This document shows, one piece after another, positions 33,170 through 41,832 of a stretch of 64,000 nt of DNA; position 1 is the stretch's first letter, and every line of letters starts with the position of its first letter. Where the stretch lies: positions 1 through 64,000 of the forward strand of contig NZ_VEXQ01000001.1 in the NCBI RefSeq assembly GCF_006376615.1, written 5' to 3'. Below the pieces are notes generated by a model. It made no database searches. It saw only the letters and a list, made by a program, of their open reading frames with translations, and was not told the DNA's origin. The stretch is from Buttiauxella sp. B2 (GTDB lineage: Bacteria; Pseudomonadota; Gammaproteobacteria; Enterobacterales; Enterobacteriaceae). Both the position numbers and the translations under genes were made by a program.

Positions 33170-33429
33170 AACTTGCTTCATCCATATAAAAGAAATAATG
33201 CTGTAATTGGCACGAATTCTTGCGTTCACCTTGCTAGGCATAACGCTTTATCCCGCCACTAAATCCTAAACGCAACAGCCTGCACGCAAAACAAAAAACC
33301 CACAAGTAAGTAATTTATAGATTTAAATATCGAAAAATAAAACAATTGAAGGTTTAAAACCCAGAATCGAAAAATCTCATAGGTTTAACAATTTAATATA
33401 AATGAAGATTAACAAGGTGATTCTGGCAG
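33170..33429. promoter_or_regulatory. AT-rich upstream region of the fimbrial operon
   Basis: About 260 bases, strongly AT-rich with A tracts and short direct repeats of AGGTTTAA (near 33349 and 33380). It must contain the fimbrial promoter; no individual element can be read with certainty and no invertible switch flanked by inverted repeats is seen. Confidence 0.45.
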
Positions 33430-33590
33430 TTTGAGGATGAAGAGCAGCGAGTTAAAAGACAGGTTGCAGATCTGGGCTTAGATAAGGAGATACTTCCGGG
33501 AAGATTGAAGCAAAGGCCCTGAGGCCGGCTCAGAATCGTCGGGCTATCATGTGCTAGAGCCTTATCGGACAAGCGTAAGGATGTAGGTAA
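33430..33590 (+). mobile_element. Remnant of an IS3-family transposase
   Basis: Translation of GAGGATGAAGAGCAGCGAG and what follows reads EDEEQRVKRQVADLGLDKEI, resembling the C-terminal end of IS3-type OrfA (E-[EN]-x-RLK-x-VADL-LDKE-L), then a shifted KALRPAQNRRAI resembling the start of OrfB. Stops and shifts interrupt it. Identification by eye only. Confidence 0.4.
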
Positions 33591-33667
33591 GCGTCAACTC
33601 AGTGCCCATTTGTCTATCCTGATAACGTAGACGCCCACCTAAAGGTAAAATATCCATAACCCGCTCA

Positions 33668-33745
33668 CAGCTTGCCATGCTTCTGGATAAACTGGACTGG
33701 CGGCAATCCAAAACACCACGTCTTAACTCGCTGACAATGTTGTAA
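33668..33745 (+). pseudogene. 3' end of an IS66-family tnpB
   Basis: The frame reads QLAMLLDKLDWRQSKTPRLN and ends SLTML at a TAA, which is the C-terminal signature of IS66 TnpB (L-x-MLL-x-x-x-DWRQ). The 5' part of the gene is gone. The tnpC remnant begins 30 bases later, as in intact IS66 elements. Confidence 0.7.
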
Positions 33746-33775
33746 AAACATCATGACCACATTATAACTAGGGTC

Positions 33776-34805
33776 ATGGGCCACGACTATCTCACCCGTA
33801 TTGCAGCACTTGAAGAAAAGCTCCGACACAAAAACAGCCAACTCAGCCTCGTTACCGAGACTGAGGCGTTCCTCCGCTCGGCGCTGGCCCGTGCCGAAGA
33901 AAAGAGTGAAAACGAAGAACGGGAAATAGAGCACCTGCGAGCGCAGTTGGAAAAGCTGCAGCGGATGCTGTTCGGTACCTGTTCCGAAATGCTTCGCCGG
34001 CAGGTAAAAGAGGCTGAAACGCTTCTGAAACAGCGCGAACAGTAGAACGATCGCTACAGCGGTCGGGTGGATGACCCGCAGGTTCCCCGCCCGCTTCGCC
34101 AGTCCAGGCATCGCCGGCCATTTCCCGAAAACCTTCCCCGTGAGATAAACCGACTTGAGCCGGTGGAAACCTGCTGCCCTGAGTGTGGCTGCATCGTGGA
34201 AGCGCCCGCCCCTTCGCGTCCCATCGACCGCGGCATAGCAGGGCCAGGGCTGCTGAGCCGGGCGCTGCTCTCCAACTGGGTGGATGCGTGCTGCCGGTTA
34301 ATGGCACCGCTGGACGATGCGCGTTCCGCTACGCCGCAAACTGCACACTGACGACACACCGCTTCCGGTGCTGGCTCCGGGCAGGAAAAAGACGAAAACG
34401 GGCCGCATCTGGACATACGTTCGCGATGACAGGAGCGCCGGTTCGTCAGATCCACCGGCGGCCTGGTTCGCCTTCTCACCGGACCGGTAGAGTAAACATG
34501 TGCAACAGCATCTTCGCCAATATTGAGGTGTTCTGCAGGCTGATGCTTACGGCGGTTATGACCGGCTGTTCAGTGCCGAACGTGAAGGTGGCGCGTTGAT
34601 CGAAGCCGCATGCTGGGCTCATGCTCGCAGAAAAATCCATGACGTGTATATCAGCAGCGGAGGCGTTACGGCAGAAGAAGCCCTGAAACGTATCGGTGAA
34701 CTCTACGTTATAGAGGAAGAAATACGCGGCAGGCCGAAAGCAGAGCGACTCGCAGTCAGGCAGGAACGCAGTAAACCGTTGCTCGACTCACTCCATGAAT
34801 GGATG
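33776..34805 (+). pseudogene. IS66-family tnpC (transposase), frameshifted and truncated
   Basis: Starts normally with LTRIAALEEKLRHKNSQLSL and EIEHLRAQLEKLQRMLFGT, a Leu-zipper-like N-terminus of IS66 TnpC. The frame stops at 34045 after LLKQREQ, continues shifted in VDDPQVPRPLRQSRHRRPFP and EPVETCCPECGC (zinc-finger-like region), breaks again, then continues from about 34596 with IEAACWAHARRKIHDVY and EEALKRIGELYVIEEEIRG up to SLHEWM, where the transposon-fragment junction cuts it off. The catalytic core after this point is missing, so it is inactive. Confidence 0.8.
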
Positions 34806-35328
34806 GTGGCGAAAAGCGCGATGTTGTCAAAAATGTTTAACTGATTGTCCTCTGACTCAGCAGAATCAAGGACAGCATTAAGTAAAGCATAGCGACGGGG
34901 TATCTCGTCAGTTCCCCCCTGATTATCATCAAGATATTTTTGTAATTCAGCTTCCGCTGCGCGCGATACCATATTCATTTTTTTACAGAAAATATCGCAT
35001 AAATCATACGTTACAACACCGAGACGTTGCCGGATCACTGCCAGTGTTATTGCATACCGTTTGGCCGGTGCCAAATCCGCCATGCTGGCGGCATCCAGCG
35101 AATTACCTTCCAGAGCCCACTGACTGACTTTGACAACTGGAATGGTTTTAATCGCGTGATTGTAGTCCGCCAGGTCAGTTAAAAGCGCAAAGCGTGCCAG
35201 CAAATCCCTCATGCCATAGACAGTAGGTCTGGCCGGGGCTTGCTTCAGGCCATTCCATCTGCTGACTCGTCGGGGATCGTCACCCACAATGAACAACGTA
35301 TCGAGGAACGTCTCTCCTTTGATGCATA
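34806..35328 (-). pseudogene. Fragment of a Tn3-family transposase
   Basis: Minus-strand translation gives GETFLDTLFIVGDDPRRVSR, ARPTVYGMRDLLARFALLTD, ALEGNSLDAASMADLAPAKR and YAITLAVIRQRLGVVTYDLC, a central part of a Tn3-type TnpA ending QLNIFDNIA. Both ends are lost: the C-terminal side runs into the IS66 remnant near 34806, and no start is present upstream. No catalytic DDE residues are in the fragment. Confidence 0.65.
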
Positions 35329-35330
35329 AC

Positions 35331-35689
35331 TCTCACCGTCTGGAAATGAAAGGTGAGTCGATGAGAAAACGACTGGCACAGGTTGACTGAAAGTGAGCGG
35401 TTGGTGTAATAAAAAGAAGTTAGGGCGCGTTAGGAAATAACGCGTTCACGTTCCCCCGGAATAACCGTTCATCTTCGCCAGAATACGCAACCCTCATTTT
35501 TTGTGATCGGTATTACAGGAACACATTTTTATTATTTACAAATTAGCTTTTGTAAATTACCTGACGTTTTCCTTCAACACATGTAAAATAGGGGTCTTCC
35601 TAAGGAAGAATAGTCCCGCAGTGGGCACATTTATTCCACGTAGCACAAGGAATACCTTTAAAAATAAAACATAACGGCGATATTCCTGC
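35331..35689. other. Intergenic region upstream of the membrane regulator
   Basis: No gene seen. The right half (35480-35690) is AT-rich and must hold the promoter of the ToxR-like regulator. The left 90 bases may still be transposon debris; no inverted terminal repeat is visible. Confidence 0.35.
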
Positions 35690-36547
35690 ATGGCATTTTT
35701 GATAAACGACCTCATCCTAGCCGATGAGAGTGGTATACGGTTAAAAATGGAACCACCTGGTTCCACTGATATCAAAATCACCAATCAATCCTGGCGAATT
35801 CTAGCTCTTTTAGTCCAAGAGCAAGGAAGAACAGTTTCCCGGGAGATATTATTTAAATCGATTTGGGAAGACTTTGGTTTAATTTCTTCAAACAGTAGCT
35901 TGACACAATATGTTAGTCTGTTGCGTAAGGCATTTAACCATTTGGGACTAGACGAAGACCTTATTATCACTGTTCCTAAAGTGGGCTTTATGGTCAACCC
36001 AGACATTAGTATTATCTATGTTGATGATAGGCCTGACACTGAAAACAATATCGATGATGAGGAATATAACCCGGACCATGAAATACAGATCCCCAAGTTT
36101 AAAACCGTACCTGAAAATTCACAAGATGATCATGAGTATTATATAAAACCACCCACTATGAAAGTGTTTGGTTGGATCCTCTTGAGTATATTACTCATTG
36201 CTTCTGCCATAGGAGCAGTATTAACTTCACGCCTCCTGATAAATGAAAGAATAAGTGCCCACCCTATCTATCTACATCTAATAGACGGCTGTAGCATCTA
36301 CAGTTTCAAGCAATTAAGTGAAGGTGAGAAACAGGATTACCTGGCAAAAATCAACATATTCATCAAGGAAAAATCACTGCAATGTGGTAAGGATACCGCT
36401 ATTCTAATGTATATCAATGATGAACCTCTGGTGAGTGGCCATAGATATAGCCGAACCCAAACTCTTTATTCAGTCTGTGATGCACGTGGTGACAGTGCAA
36501 AAACATGTAGTAATTACATATTTTCTTCAGAAGGGAAGGAGCTTTAA
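35690..36547 (+). CDS. Membrane-bound winged-helix regulator (ToxR/MarT-like)
   Basis: A 285-residue protein. Residues 10-100 form an OmpR-type winged helix (KITNQSWRILALLVQEQGRT, then IFKSIWEDF-like LFKSIWEDFG and LTQYVSLLRKAFNHLGLDED, VPKVGFMVNP). A polar linker leads to one membrane segment (MKVFGWILLSILLIASAIGAV start near residue 160), then a periplasmic domain of about 100 residues with three Cys. This is the ToxR/CadC/MarT layout: DNA binding inside, sensing outside, with no cleavage. A small membrane protein gene follows at once. Likely target: the adjacent fimbrial operon. Confidence 0.8.
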   Translation: MAFLINDLILADESGIRLKMEPPGSTDIKITNQSWRILALLVQEQGRTVSREILFKSIWEDFGLISSNSSLTQYVSLLRKAFNHLGLDEDLIITVPKVGFMVNPDISIIYVDDRPDTENNIDDEEYNPDHEIQIPKFKTVPENSQDDHEYYIKPPTMKVFGWILLSILLIASAIGAVLTSRLLINERISAHPIYLHLIDGCSIYSFKQLSEGEKQDYLAKINIFIKEKSLQCGKDTAILMYINDEPLVSGHRYSRTQTLYSVCDARGDSAKTCSNYIFSSEGKEL

Positions 36548-36548
36548 T

Positions 36549-37040
36549 ATGAAAAAAATACTCATTTCCCTCACCGTTATTTTTCTGTCTCTACTGATTG
36601 GAGGCAGCATAGAGTTATCTAAGAATAGTAGTCTTAACTGTGAGGCTATCGTAGACCTCGATTTGGATCATTGCCCAGGGCAACCTCACTTCACCGGCCT
36701 ATATATTATTCATGTTTCACCAAAGGGCAAGGGTACTTTGCGTATATCCGGCAATGTAATACGTGGCGACAAAACATACACTCTGTCACGAACAACAAAT
36801 TTTGGTTACAATAATATGTCTTTAGCAGACAAAACATATTACATGCAAACTACAGGTATAATTATCTCTGAACACGACAATACACCGAATGACATTATTT
36901 CCCACATGTTCGGGGCCAAAACCAAGCAAGCACATCGCATGTTTAAATTGCAGAGAGTCCTGGAGGGCAGCTACTTGATAAGTAACGTTGCCGACTCGAG
37001 CATTCCTAGCTTGGTATGCAGTAAAAGTGATAATATCTAG
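36549..37040 (+). CDS. FidL-like membrane/periplasmic partner protein
   Basis: A 163-residue protein, one base behind the regulator stop. MKKILISLTVIFLSLLIGGS is a signal anchor or membrane segment with no clear cleavage site; the rest is periplasmic with three Cys (LNCEAIVDLDLDHCPG and SLVCSK), beta-rich (GTLRISGNVIRGDKTYTLS). Regulators of the MarT kind are paired with such a protein (FidL in Salmonella SPI-3), as ToxR is with ToxS, so it may stabilise or tune the regulator. Direct similarity to FidL is by architecture and context. Confidence 0.65.
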   Translation: MKKILISLTVIFLSLLIGGSIELSKNSSLNCEAIVDLDLDHCPGQPHFTGLYIIHVSPKGKGTLRISGNVIRGDKTYTLSRTTNFGYNNMSLADKTYYMQTTGIIISEHDNTPNDIISHMFGAKTKQAHRMFKLQRVLEGSYLISNVADSSIPSLVCSKSDNI

Positions 37041-37333
37041 CATTAACGCCATTTCTCTTTTCTGAGCGTTAAACGATATTCTAAATCAGTGCCTGTCCGG
37101 CAAGATGACCAAGTTAGGATATGGCGAGTTTTCCTTATGAACTAGATTCCCACACAACATAAGTTAAATAGTCTATCAACATACGAAACCCGAAAACCAC
37201 CATAGAAACTAACCCGGCTAACTCACCTCGCCCATTGCCACATCCAATTGTCATCACGCATTGTTGTATAGCTTCTCAACAATACGGAACTGGAGATCGC
37301 TGGCTTACAGTCGCCCCAGTTCCGTATTGCGAG
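37041..37333. other. Intergenic region with a 14-bp perfect inverted repeat
   Basis: No gene seen. CAATACGGAACTGG (37280-37293) and CCAGTTCCGTATTG (37316-37329) form a perfect 14-bp stem with a 22-base loop, immediately past the stop of the minus-strand 75-aa gene. It may be its terminator (no T tract), a small RNA, or a repeat element. Confidence 0.5.
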
Positions 37334-37561
37334 TTAAAACACTTTTGATGAATAATCGGATTTCACTTCACTTTCTATATAAGTATTCAGGCCCCATCCA
37401 GCTCGCGCTAACTCTTTCATCTTTTCCAGATGCTCAGGTCCTGGGTGGCGAAGATCGTAGAGATACACGTGATTGTTTTTGAAACGGACTTTGATCGAGT
37501 TGGCATCAATCTGGAAACTAACAACTTGTGAATCACCGCTTATGTTCGCGTAATTTTCCAT
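37334..37561 (-). CDS. Small KTSC-like protein (75 aa)
   Basis: A compact domain: QVVSFQIDANSIKVRFKNNH, then VYLYDLRHPGPEHLEKMKEL and a terminal GLNTYIESEVKSDY. The order of a strand with V-x-F-x-NN-x-[VY]-Y-Y, then a helix and Gly-[LY]-x-x-[YF]-I is like the KTSC domain found in small proteins and lysyl-tRNA synthetase neighbours. Function unknown. Followed by a strong hairpin. Confidence 0.5.
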   Translation of the reverse strand: MENYANISGDSQVVSFQIDANSIKVRFKNNHVYLYDLRHPGPEHLEKMKELARAGWGLNTYIESEVKSDYSSKVF

Positions 37562-37792
37562 AGTGCATCCTGTTGGCTAAGCCTTTCCTCGGGCGAAGTT
37601 ATCTATTAACCACGTTCCGCATTTTTATACAGGGTTATAGCTCACGATTTGGTTAGAACCCGGCTTGAATCGTCCACTAAGTACTTAACGAGTTGACTTA
37701 AATTTGAATAATAAGAGAATGATTCTTCTCAGGCGACTATCAGAAAAACTGGGGCACACCATCAACCGTTTTGCTTTCAGTGTGTATCTAAA

Positions 37793-39067
37793 ATGAAAAG
37801 ATCAGGCATTTTTATTACCGTAGCCTTTTTACTTGCTAGTTGTGCCAGCAAACCACCGAAATCGCTCGTCACACCATCGCCCCAACCTAAATCTCAGCAG
37901 AATCAGGAACCGGTTCGGGGTGTCTGGCTGACAACTGTTTCGCGTCTTGACTGGCCGCCGGTGTCATCTGTCAATGTCAGTAATCCGTCCACTCGCATCA
38001 GCATGCAAAAGAAAGCGCTAACCGATAAATTGGATAACATGAAAAGCCTCGGTATCAACACCGTGTTTTTCCAGGTTAAACCAGACGGTACCGCTCTTTG
38101 GTCATCTAAAATTCTGCCCTGGTCAGATATGATGACCGGGAATATTGGCGAGTATCCTGGTTACGATCCGCTCCAGTTTATGCTCGATGAGGCGCACAAA
38201 CGTGGCATGAAAGTCCATGCGTGGCTGAACCCTTATCGCGTTTCGGTTAATACCACACCTGGGACCGTTGCGGAATTGAACCGGACTTTATCACTGCATC
38301 CTGCCAGCGTATTTGTGCTACACCGTGACTGGATCCGCACCGCTGGCAATCGATTTGTCCTCGACCCTGGTATCCCAGAGGTACGGGACTGGATAACGAG
38401 TATCGTTGCCGAGGTCGTTTCGAGTTACCCGGTTGATGGCATACAGTTTGACGATTACTTCTACGCGGAATCTCCAGGCTCGGCCCTGAACGATAACCAG
38501 ACTTACAAGAAGTATGGTCAAGACTTTGCCTCAAAAGCAGACTGGCGGCGACACAATACTGAGCAGCTTATTCAACAAGTTTCCCATACTATCAAACGGT
38601 TAAAACCTGGTGTCGAATTTGGAGTAAGCCCTGCCGGCGTATGGCGTAACCGTTCATTCGATGAAGCTGGTTCTGATACACGCGGGGCTGCGGCCTACGA
38701 TGAATCTTTTGCCGATACCCGCCGTTGGGTGCAACAAGGTTTGCTGGATTACATTGCACCGCAGATATACTGGCCCTTCTCTCGCGATTCGGCCCGTTAT
38801 GATGTGCTCGCAAAATGGTGGGCGGATGTGGTTAAGCCCACAAACACGCGTCTATATATAGGAGTGGCACTGTATAAAGTGGGCGTTCCTGCGAAGAATG
38901 AGCCGGACTGGATGATACAAGGCGGTGTGCCAGAATTGAAAAAACAGCTCGATTTGAATGATTCCATACCGCAAATTGACGGGACTATTCTGTTCAGAGA
39001 GGATTATCTCAACCAGCCTCAGACTCGGGAGGCGGTCAGCTACCTTCGAACCCGCTGGGGCAGCTAA
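37793..39067 (+). CDS. digH: DigH-like glycosyl hydrolase lipoprotein (YddW)
   Basis: A 424-residue lipoprotein with the lipobox LASC (ending at Cys17), then a Pro/Gln-rich linker, and a DUF187/GHL10 barrel starting VRGVWLTTVSRLDWPPVSSV. Conserved landmarks include LGINTVFFQVKPDGTALWSS, KVHAWLNPYRVS, VDGIQFDDYFY (acidic active-site cluster) and YIAPQIYWPF. E. coli DigH (YddW, 439 aa) cuts denuded glycan strands of peptidoglycan at the septum from the outer membrane. Its neighbours are not cell-division genes. Confidence 0.9.
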   Translation: MKRSGIFITVAFLLASCASKPPKSLVTPSPQPKSQQNQEPVRGVWLTTVSRLDWPPVSSVNVSNPSTRISMQKKALTDKLDNMKSLGINTVFFQVKPDGTALWSSKILPWSDMMTGNIGEYPGYDPLQFMLDEAHKRGMKVHAWLNPYRVSVNTTPGTVAELNRTLSLHPASVFVLHRDWIRTAGNRFVLDPGIPEVRDWITSIVAEVVSSYPVDGIQFDDYFYAESPGSALNDNQTYKKYGQDFASKADWRRHNTEQLIQQVSHTIKRLKPGVEFGVSPAGVWRNRSFDEAGSDTRGAAAYDESFADTRRWVQQGLLDYIAPQIYWPFSRDSARYDVLAKWWADVVKPTNTRLYIGVALYKVGVPAKNEPDWMIQGGVPELKKQLDLNDSIPQIDGTILFREDYLNQPQTREAVSYLRTRWGS

Positions 39068-39413
39068 GAACGACATCATTTAAACTAACGCAATGTAATT
39101 TAAGTGATTTTTCTATTTTAGCGACGCTACGTGAATTCTACAAAACTAGCAGTATCATTGTGCTGTAGAATTCACGCTGCGGCTTCGCTTCACGGTACAT
39201 TTATCCCCTACCCTTTATATTAGATTGATCCTGCCGTTCAGTTTATTATCAGTAGAATCTTATTTAATAAAATAAAAATTCACATCATGAATGTTTAATA
39301 AACAATATTGAGGAAAATGTGAAGAGCCAGAATTTGAGCTTATTCTGGTTGTTATGAAATTATATCAGCCGATAATTACTGGTAATGTTAATAGTGAATA
39401 ACGGTATCTGTAT
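39068..39413. other. Intergenic region with a 13-bp perfect inverted repeat
   Basis: CGTGAATTCTACA (39130-39142) and TGTAGAATTCACG (39164-39176) pair perfectly around a 21-base loop downstream of digH. This has almost the same geometry as the repeat at 37280-37329 but a different sequence. After it the DNA is AT-rich and must contain the promoter of the small lipoprotein gene. No other gene is seen. Confidence 0.5.
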
Positions 39414-39527
39414 ATGAAGAAATTATTATTGATTATCAGTAGTCTATTAATTGCTCTGAGCCTGTCAGGCTGTATTTATAGAGATGGGCATCACCATCAC
39501 CATGGGTATTATCACCACTATCGCTAA
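39414..39527 (+). CDS. Small His-rich lipoprotein (37 aa)
   Basis: ATG at 39414 opens a 37-codon gene: a signal MKKLLLIISSLLIALSLSGC with a perfect lipobox (LSGC, lipid-bearing Cys20), then a mature peptide of 18 residues, IYRDG followed by five His and then GYYHHYR. Seven His and four Tyr in 18 residues suggest metal binding at the envelope. A strong terminator follows immediately. Small lipoproteins of this kind are rarely annotated. Confidence 0.75.
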   Translation: MKKLLLIISSLLIALSLSGCIYRDGHHHHHGYYHHYR

Positions 39528-39533
39528 ATACAA

Positions 39534-39563
39534 CGCCCCCGTAAAATCATGGGGGCGCTTTTT
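39534..39563 (+). terminator. Intrinsic terminator of the small lipoprotein gene
   Basis: CGCCCCC (39534-39540), a 10-base loop, GGGGGCG (39551-39557), then a C and a T-rich run. Confidence 0.85.
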
Positions 39564-39600
39564 AACTGCACGCATAAATATATTTATCACAGATATTAAC

Positions 39601-39963
39601 TCACCAGGCTTCCGGTTCTCGTAGCATATGCACAATACTGCAAGGGCTCATGATCCATCCCCCTTTAAAACCTTCTGGTAATGGCTCGACAGTATCACAG
39701 CGGGTAACCCCGCTCTCCTCAACATGTTTTTCAGCCAATTTGAAATTGGATGTGAACAACTCAAGCCATACCTCGGCCTGACTTAGGCCTGGCGCTTCAT
39801 CAATCCACAACCGGTTTGGGCCAAATACAAATCCGGTTGCAGGTGGTTTGTCCGTAATCTCTTCGAGTCCAATAACATTACGGTAAAAATTAAGCGTTTG
39901 TTGATATTGGTGTGAGGGGACTTTGACAGCAATATCAATCCCCCCTTTTATTTCTGCGCTCAT
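39601..39963 (-). CDS. VOC-family (glyoxalase/dioxygenase fold) protein
   Basis: The start at 39963 (MSAEIKGGIDIAVKVPSHQY) has AGGAAAG upstream; the earlier in-frame start at 39981 is weaker. A 120-residue VOC domain: YQQTLNFYRNVIGLEE, VFGPNRLWIDEAP and WLELFTSNFKLAEKHVEESG, and a final CSIVHMLREPEAW. The metal ligand pattern is incomplete (no early His), so it may bind small molecules rather than catalyse. A nested palindrome lies upstream, suggesting repressor control. Confidence 0.7.
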   Translation of the reverse strand: MSAEIKGGIDIAVKVPSHQYQQTLNFYRNVIGLEEITDKPPATGFVFGPNRLWIDEAPGLSQAEVWLELFTSNFKLAEKHVEESGVTRCDTVEPLPEGFKGGWIMSPCSIVHMLREPEAW

Positions 39964-39969
39964 GATGAC

Positions 39970-40066
39970 TTTCCTTCTCATGTGGGATATCGAGCATTTT
40001 GATTAAGCTCTAAGGATAGAATATAAAACAACCAACACTGGTTGTTTTATATTCATGAGAAGGAAA
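39970..40066. promoter_or_regulatory. Nested inverted repeats upstream of the VOC gene
   Basis: An outer 13-bp perfect repeat, TTTCCTTCTCATG (39970-39982) and CATGAGAAGGAAA (40054-40066), encloses a 32-bp palindrome with 14-bp perfect arms, ATATAAAACAACCA (40021-40034) and TGGTTGTTTTATAT (40039-40052), loop ACAC. The inner palindrome is of the size of TetR-type operators; the right outer arm mirrors the ribosome-binding region of the VOC gene. A divergently read partner gene may have been lost. Confidence 0.6.
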
Positions 40067-40075
40067 TGTGAAGGT

Positions 40076-41575
40076 CTAGTAACGCACGCAAATAGATTTC
40101 GTTTCTGTGTAAGCATCCAGCCAGTCTGGGCCAAAATCTCTGCCTGAACCCGACTGCTTCATACCGCCAAATGGCATATTGGCATCGATAAGCGTATGGC
40201 TGTTAACCCAAACGGTACCCGCCTGAATACGCGATGTATAGCTCATCGCGGCTTGCAAATTATTGGTCCACAGGCTTGCGGTTAAACCATAGTCCGTGTC
40301 ATTAGCCAGATGAAGCGCCTCTTCTGCGTCTTTTACCCGCACCAGATTAACAATCGGGCCAAACACTTCTTCATGATTAAGACGCAACTCCGCTGAAGGG
40401 TTCACGACCAGCGTTGGCGCGATGTAATAACCCTCACCGTTTGGAACTGTGTTGCCGGTAATCAGTTCCGCATGATGGCGATGTGCATCATCCAGATAAC
40501 TGGCGACTTTTTGCTGATGGGCTTTAGAAACTAATGGGTTAATCTGCGCGCCGGTATCCATGCCCGCCCCAACAGAAAGTGATTTCACTGCTTGCTCAAA
40601 TCCGCTCACGAGTGTGTCAAACAGCGGTGCTTCAATATAAATGCGTGAGCTTGCCGCGCACACTTGCCCCTGGTTCAGGAAGCTGCCAGCCATCAATCCT
40701 TCAATCACCATTGCCGGGTCTGCATCTTTAAGCACAATGGCCGGGTTTTTACCGCCCAACTCCAGAGTGACATGCGTTAAACGCTCTGCCGCTGCCCGAG
40801 CAATCCCTTTCCCTGTGGCAGTTGACCCGGTAAAACTTACTTTGGCGACCAGTGGATGTTGCGTGAGCGCTCGTCCACATTGCGCACCGCTGCCGGTAAC
40901 AACATTAAAGACGCCATCTGGCACACCGGCTTCGCTGGCTAATTCTGCGACGCGCAACAAAGTCAGCGGTGTGGTTTCTGAGGGTTTCACCACAATGGAA
41001 CAGCCAGCCGCCAGTGCGGGCATCACTTTCCACATCCCAATCAGCAACGGGAAATTCCACGGTACAATCCCTGCCACGACACCGACCGGTTCTTTTCTTG
41101 TCCAGGCCTGATAACGCGCTCCTTCAGGCATTGGGATGGAAACATCCAACGTACGCCCGCTTATTTTTGTGGTAAGCCCTGCGGTGTAACGCATCCAGTT
41201 AAGCGCACAGCCGACTTCAAATGCGCGGGAAATGTTGATGGACTTACCCTGCTCCAGCGTTTCAAGTTGTGCCAGTTCTTCGGCATTTTGCTCAACCAAA
41301 TCGGCAAATTTCAGCAGGATTCGCTCGCGTCCAGCTGGCAGCATATTGGCCCACACACCGCTGGTGAAAGCACGCCAGGCAGACGTAACCGCTTTATCCA
41401 CATCGGCTTCGTCGGCATCAGCACTGGTCGCAATTTGTTGTCCGTCCGCTGGGTTAAAGACACTCAGGCGAGATGAAGAACCCGATGGCTGCCAGTTTCC
41501 GTCGATATACAACCCGTGGTGACGCGCCAAAAAACGTTGAACCGACTCAAGAACAGCAACATTGTTAGCAGACAT
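40076..41575 (-). CDS. feaB: Phenylacetaldehyde dehydrogenase
   Basis: Oxidises phenylacetaldehyde (made by TynA) to phenylacetate with NAD+. At 499 residues it has the length of E. coli FeaB. Aldehyde dehydrogenase landmarks: [12 protein letters not shown], the NAD-binding [10 protein letters not shown] and [15 protein letters not shown], catalytic Glu in [12 protein letters not shown] and catalytic Cys in [24 protein letters not shown] near the C-terminus. Transcribed divergently from feaR. Confidence 0.93.
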   Translation of the reverse strand: MSANNVAVLESVQRFLARHHGLYIDGNWQPSGSSSRLSVFNPADGQQIATSADADEADVDKAVTSAWRAFTSGVWANMLPAGRERILLKFADLVEQNAEELAQLETLEQGKSINISRAFEVGCALNWMRYTAGLTTKISGRTLDVSIPMPEGARYQAWTRKEPVGVVAGIVPWNFPLLIGMWKVMPALAAGCSIVVKPSETTPLTLLRVAELASEAGVPDGVFNVVTGSGAQCGRALTQHPLVAKVSFTGSTATGKGIARAAAERLTHVTLELGGKNPAIVLKDADPAMVIEGLMAGSFLNQGQVCAASSRIYIEAPLFDTLVSGFEQAVKSLSVGAGMDTGAQINPLVSKAHQQKVASYLDDAHRHHAELITGNTVPNGEGYYIAPTLVVNPSAELRLNHEEVFGPIVNLVRVKDAEEALHLANDTDYGLTASLWTNNLQAAMSYTSRIQAGTVWVNSHTLIDANMPFGGMKQSGSGRDFGPDWLDAYTETKSICVRY

Positions 41576-41832
41576 ACTTTCTCCTTATCATCGTAATGGC
41601 CATAAGCCTTACCTGAAGTCTAGGGTCTGGCGGCGCAAAAGGTTTTTCTCTGCCTGACAATTGCTTTGTTCCCTGTGACAGCCCACACAATTGGCGACAA
41701 AGCTCGCCGTTTTCATGCGGTATTTATCTATAGTGAATTCCTATACCAGACGCGAAGAGCTTCTCCCGTATCGCGCAAGCTGTAACAATGAATTAACATG
41801 TGGCACCGTCGGTGCAATGGGTGAGGTGGACA
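41576..41832. promoter_or_regulatory. feaB-feaR divergent promoter region with a CRP-like site
   Basis: TGTGA-CAGCCC-ACACA (41674-41689) resembles the CRP consensus TGTGA-N6-TCACA. AATTG-containing elements with GACAA on both sides (41657-41700) may be FeaR contact sites, but this is uncertain. Carbon catabolite control of the amine pathway is known in E. coli. Confidence 0.45.

Noticed and set aside
33170..33429. Invertible phase switch for the fimbrial promoter
   Set aside because: No flanking inverted repeats and no fimbrial-type recombinase gene nearby.
33665..34479. Minus-strand frames of 140-150 codons in the IS66 area
   Set aside because: They are antisense shadows of the IS66 tnpC remnant; the + strand reads clear IS66 protein.
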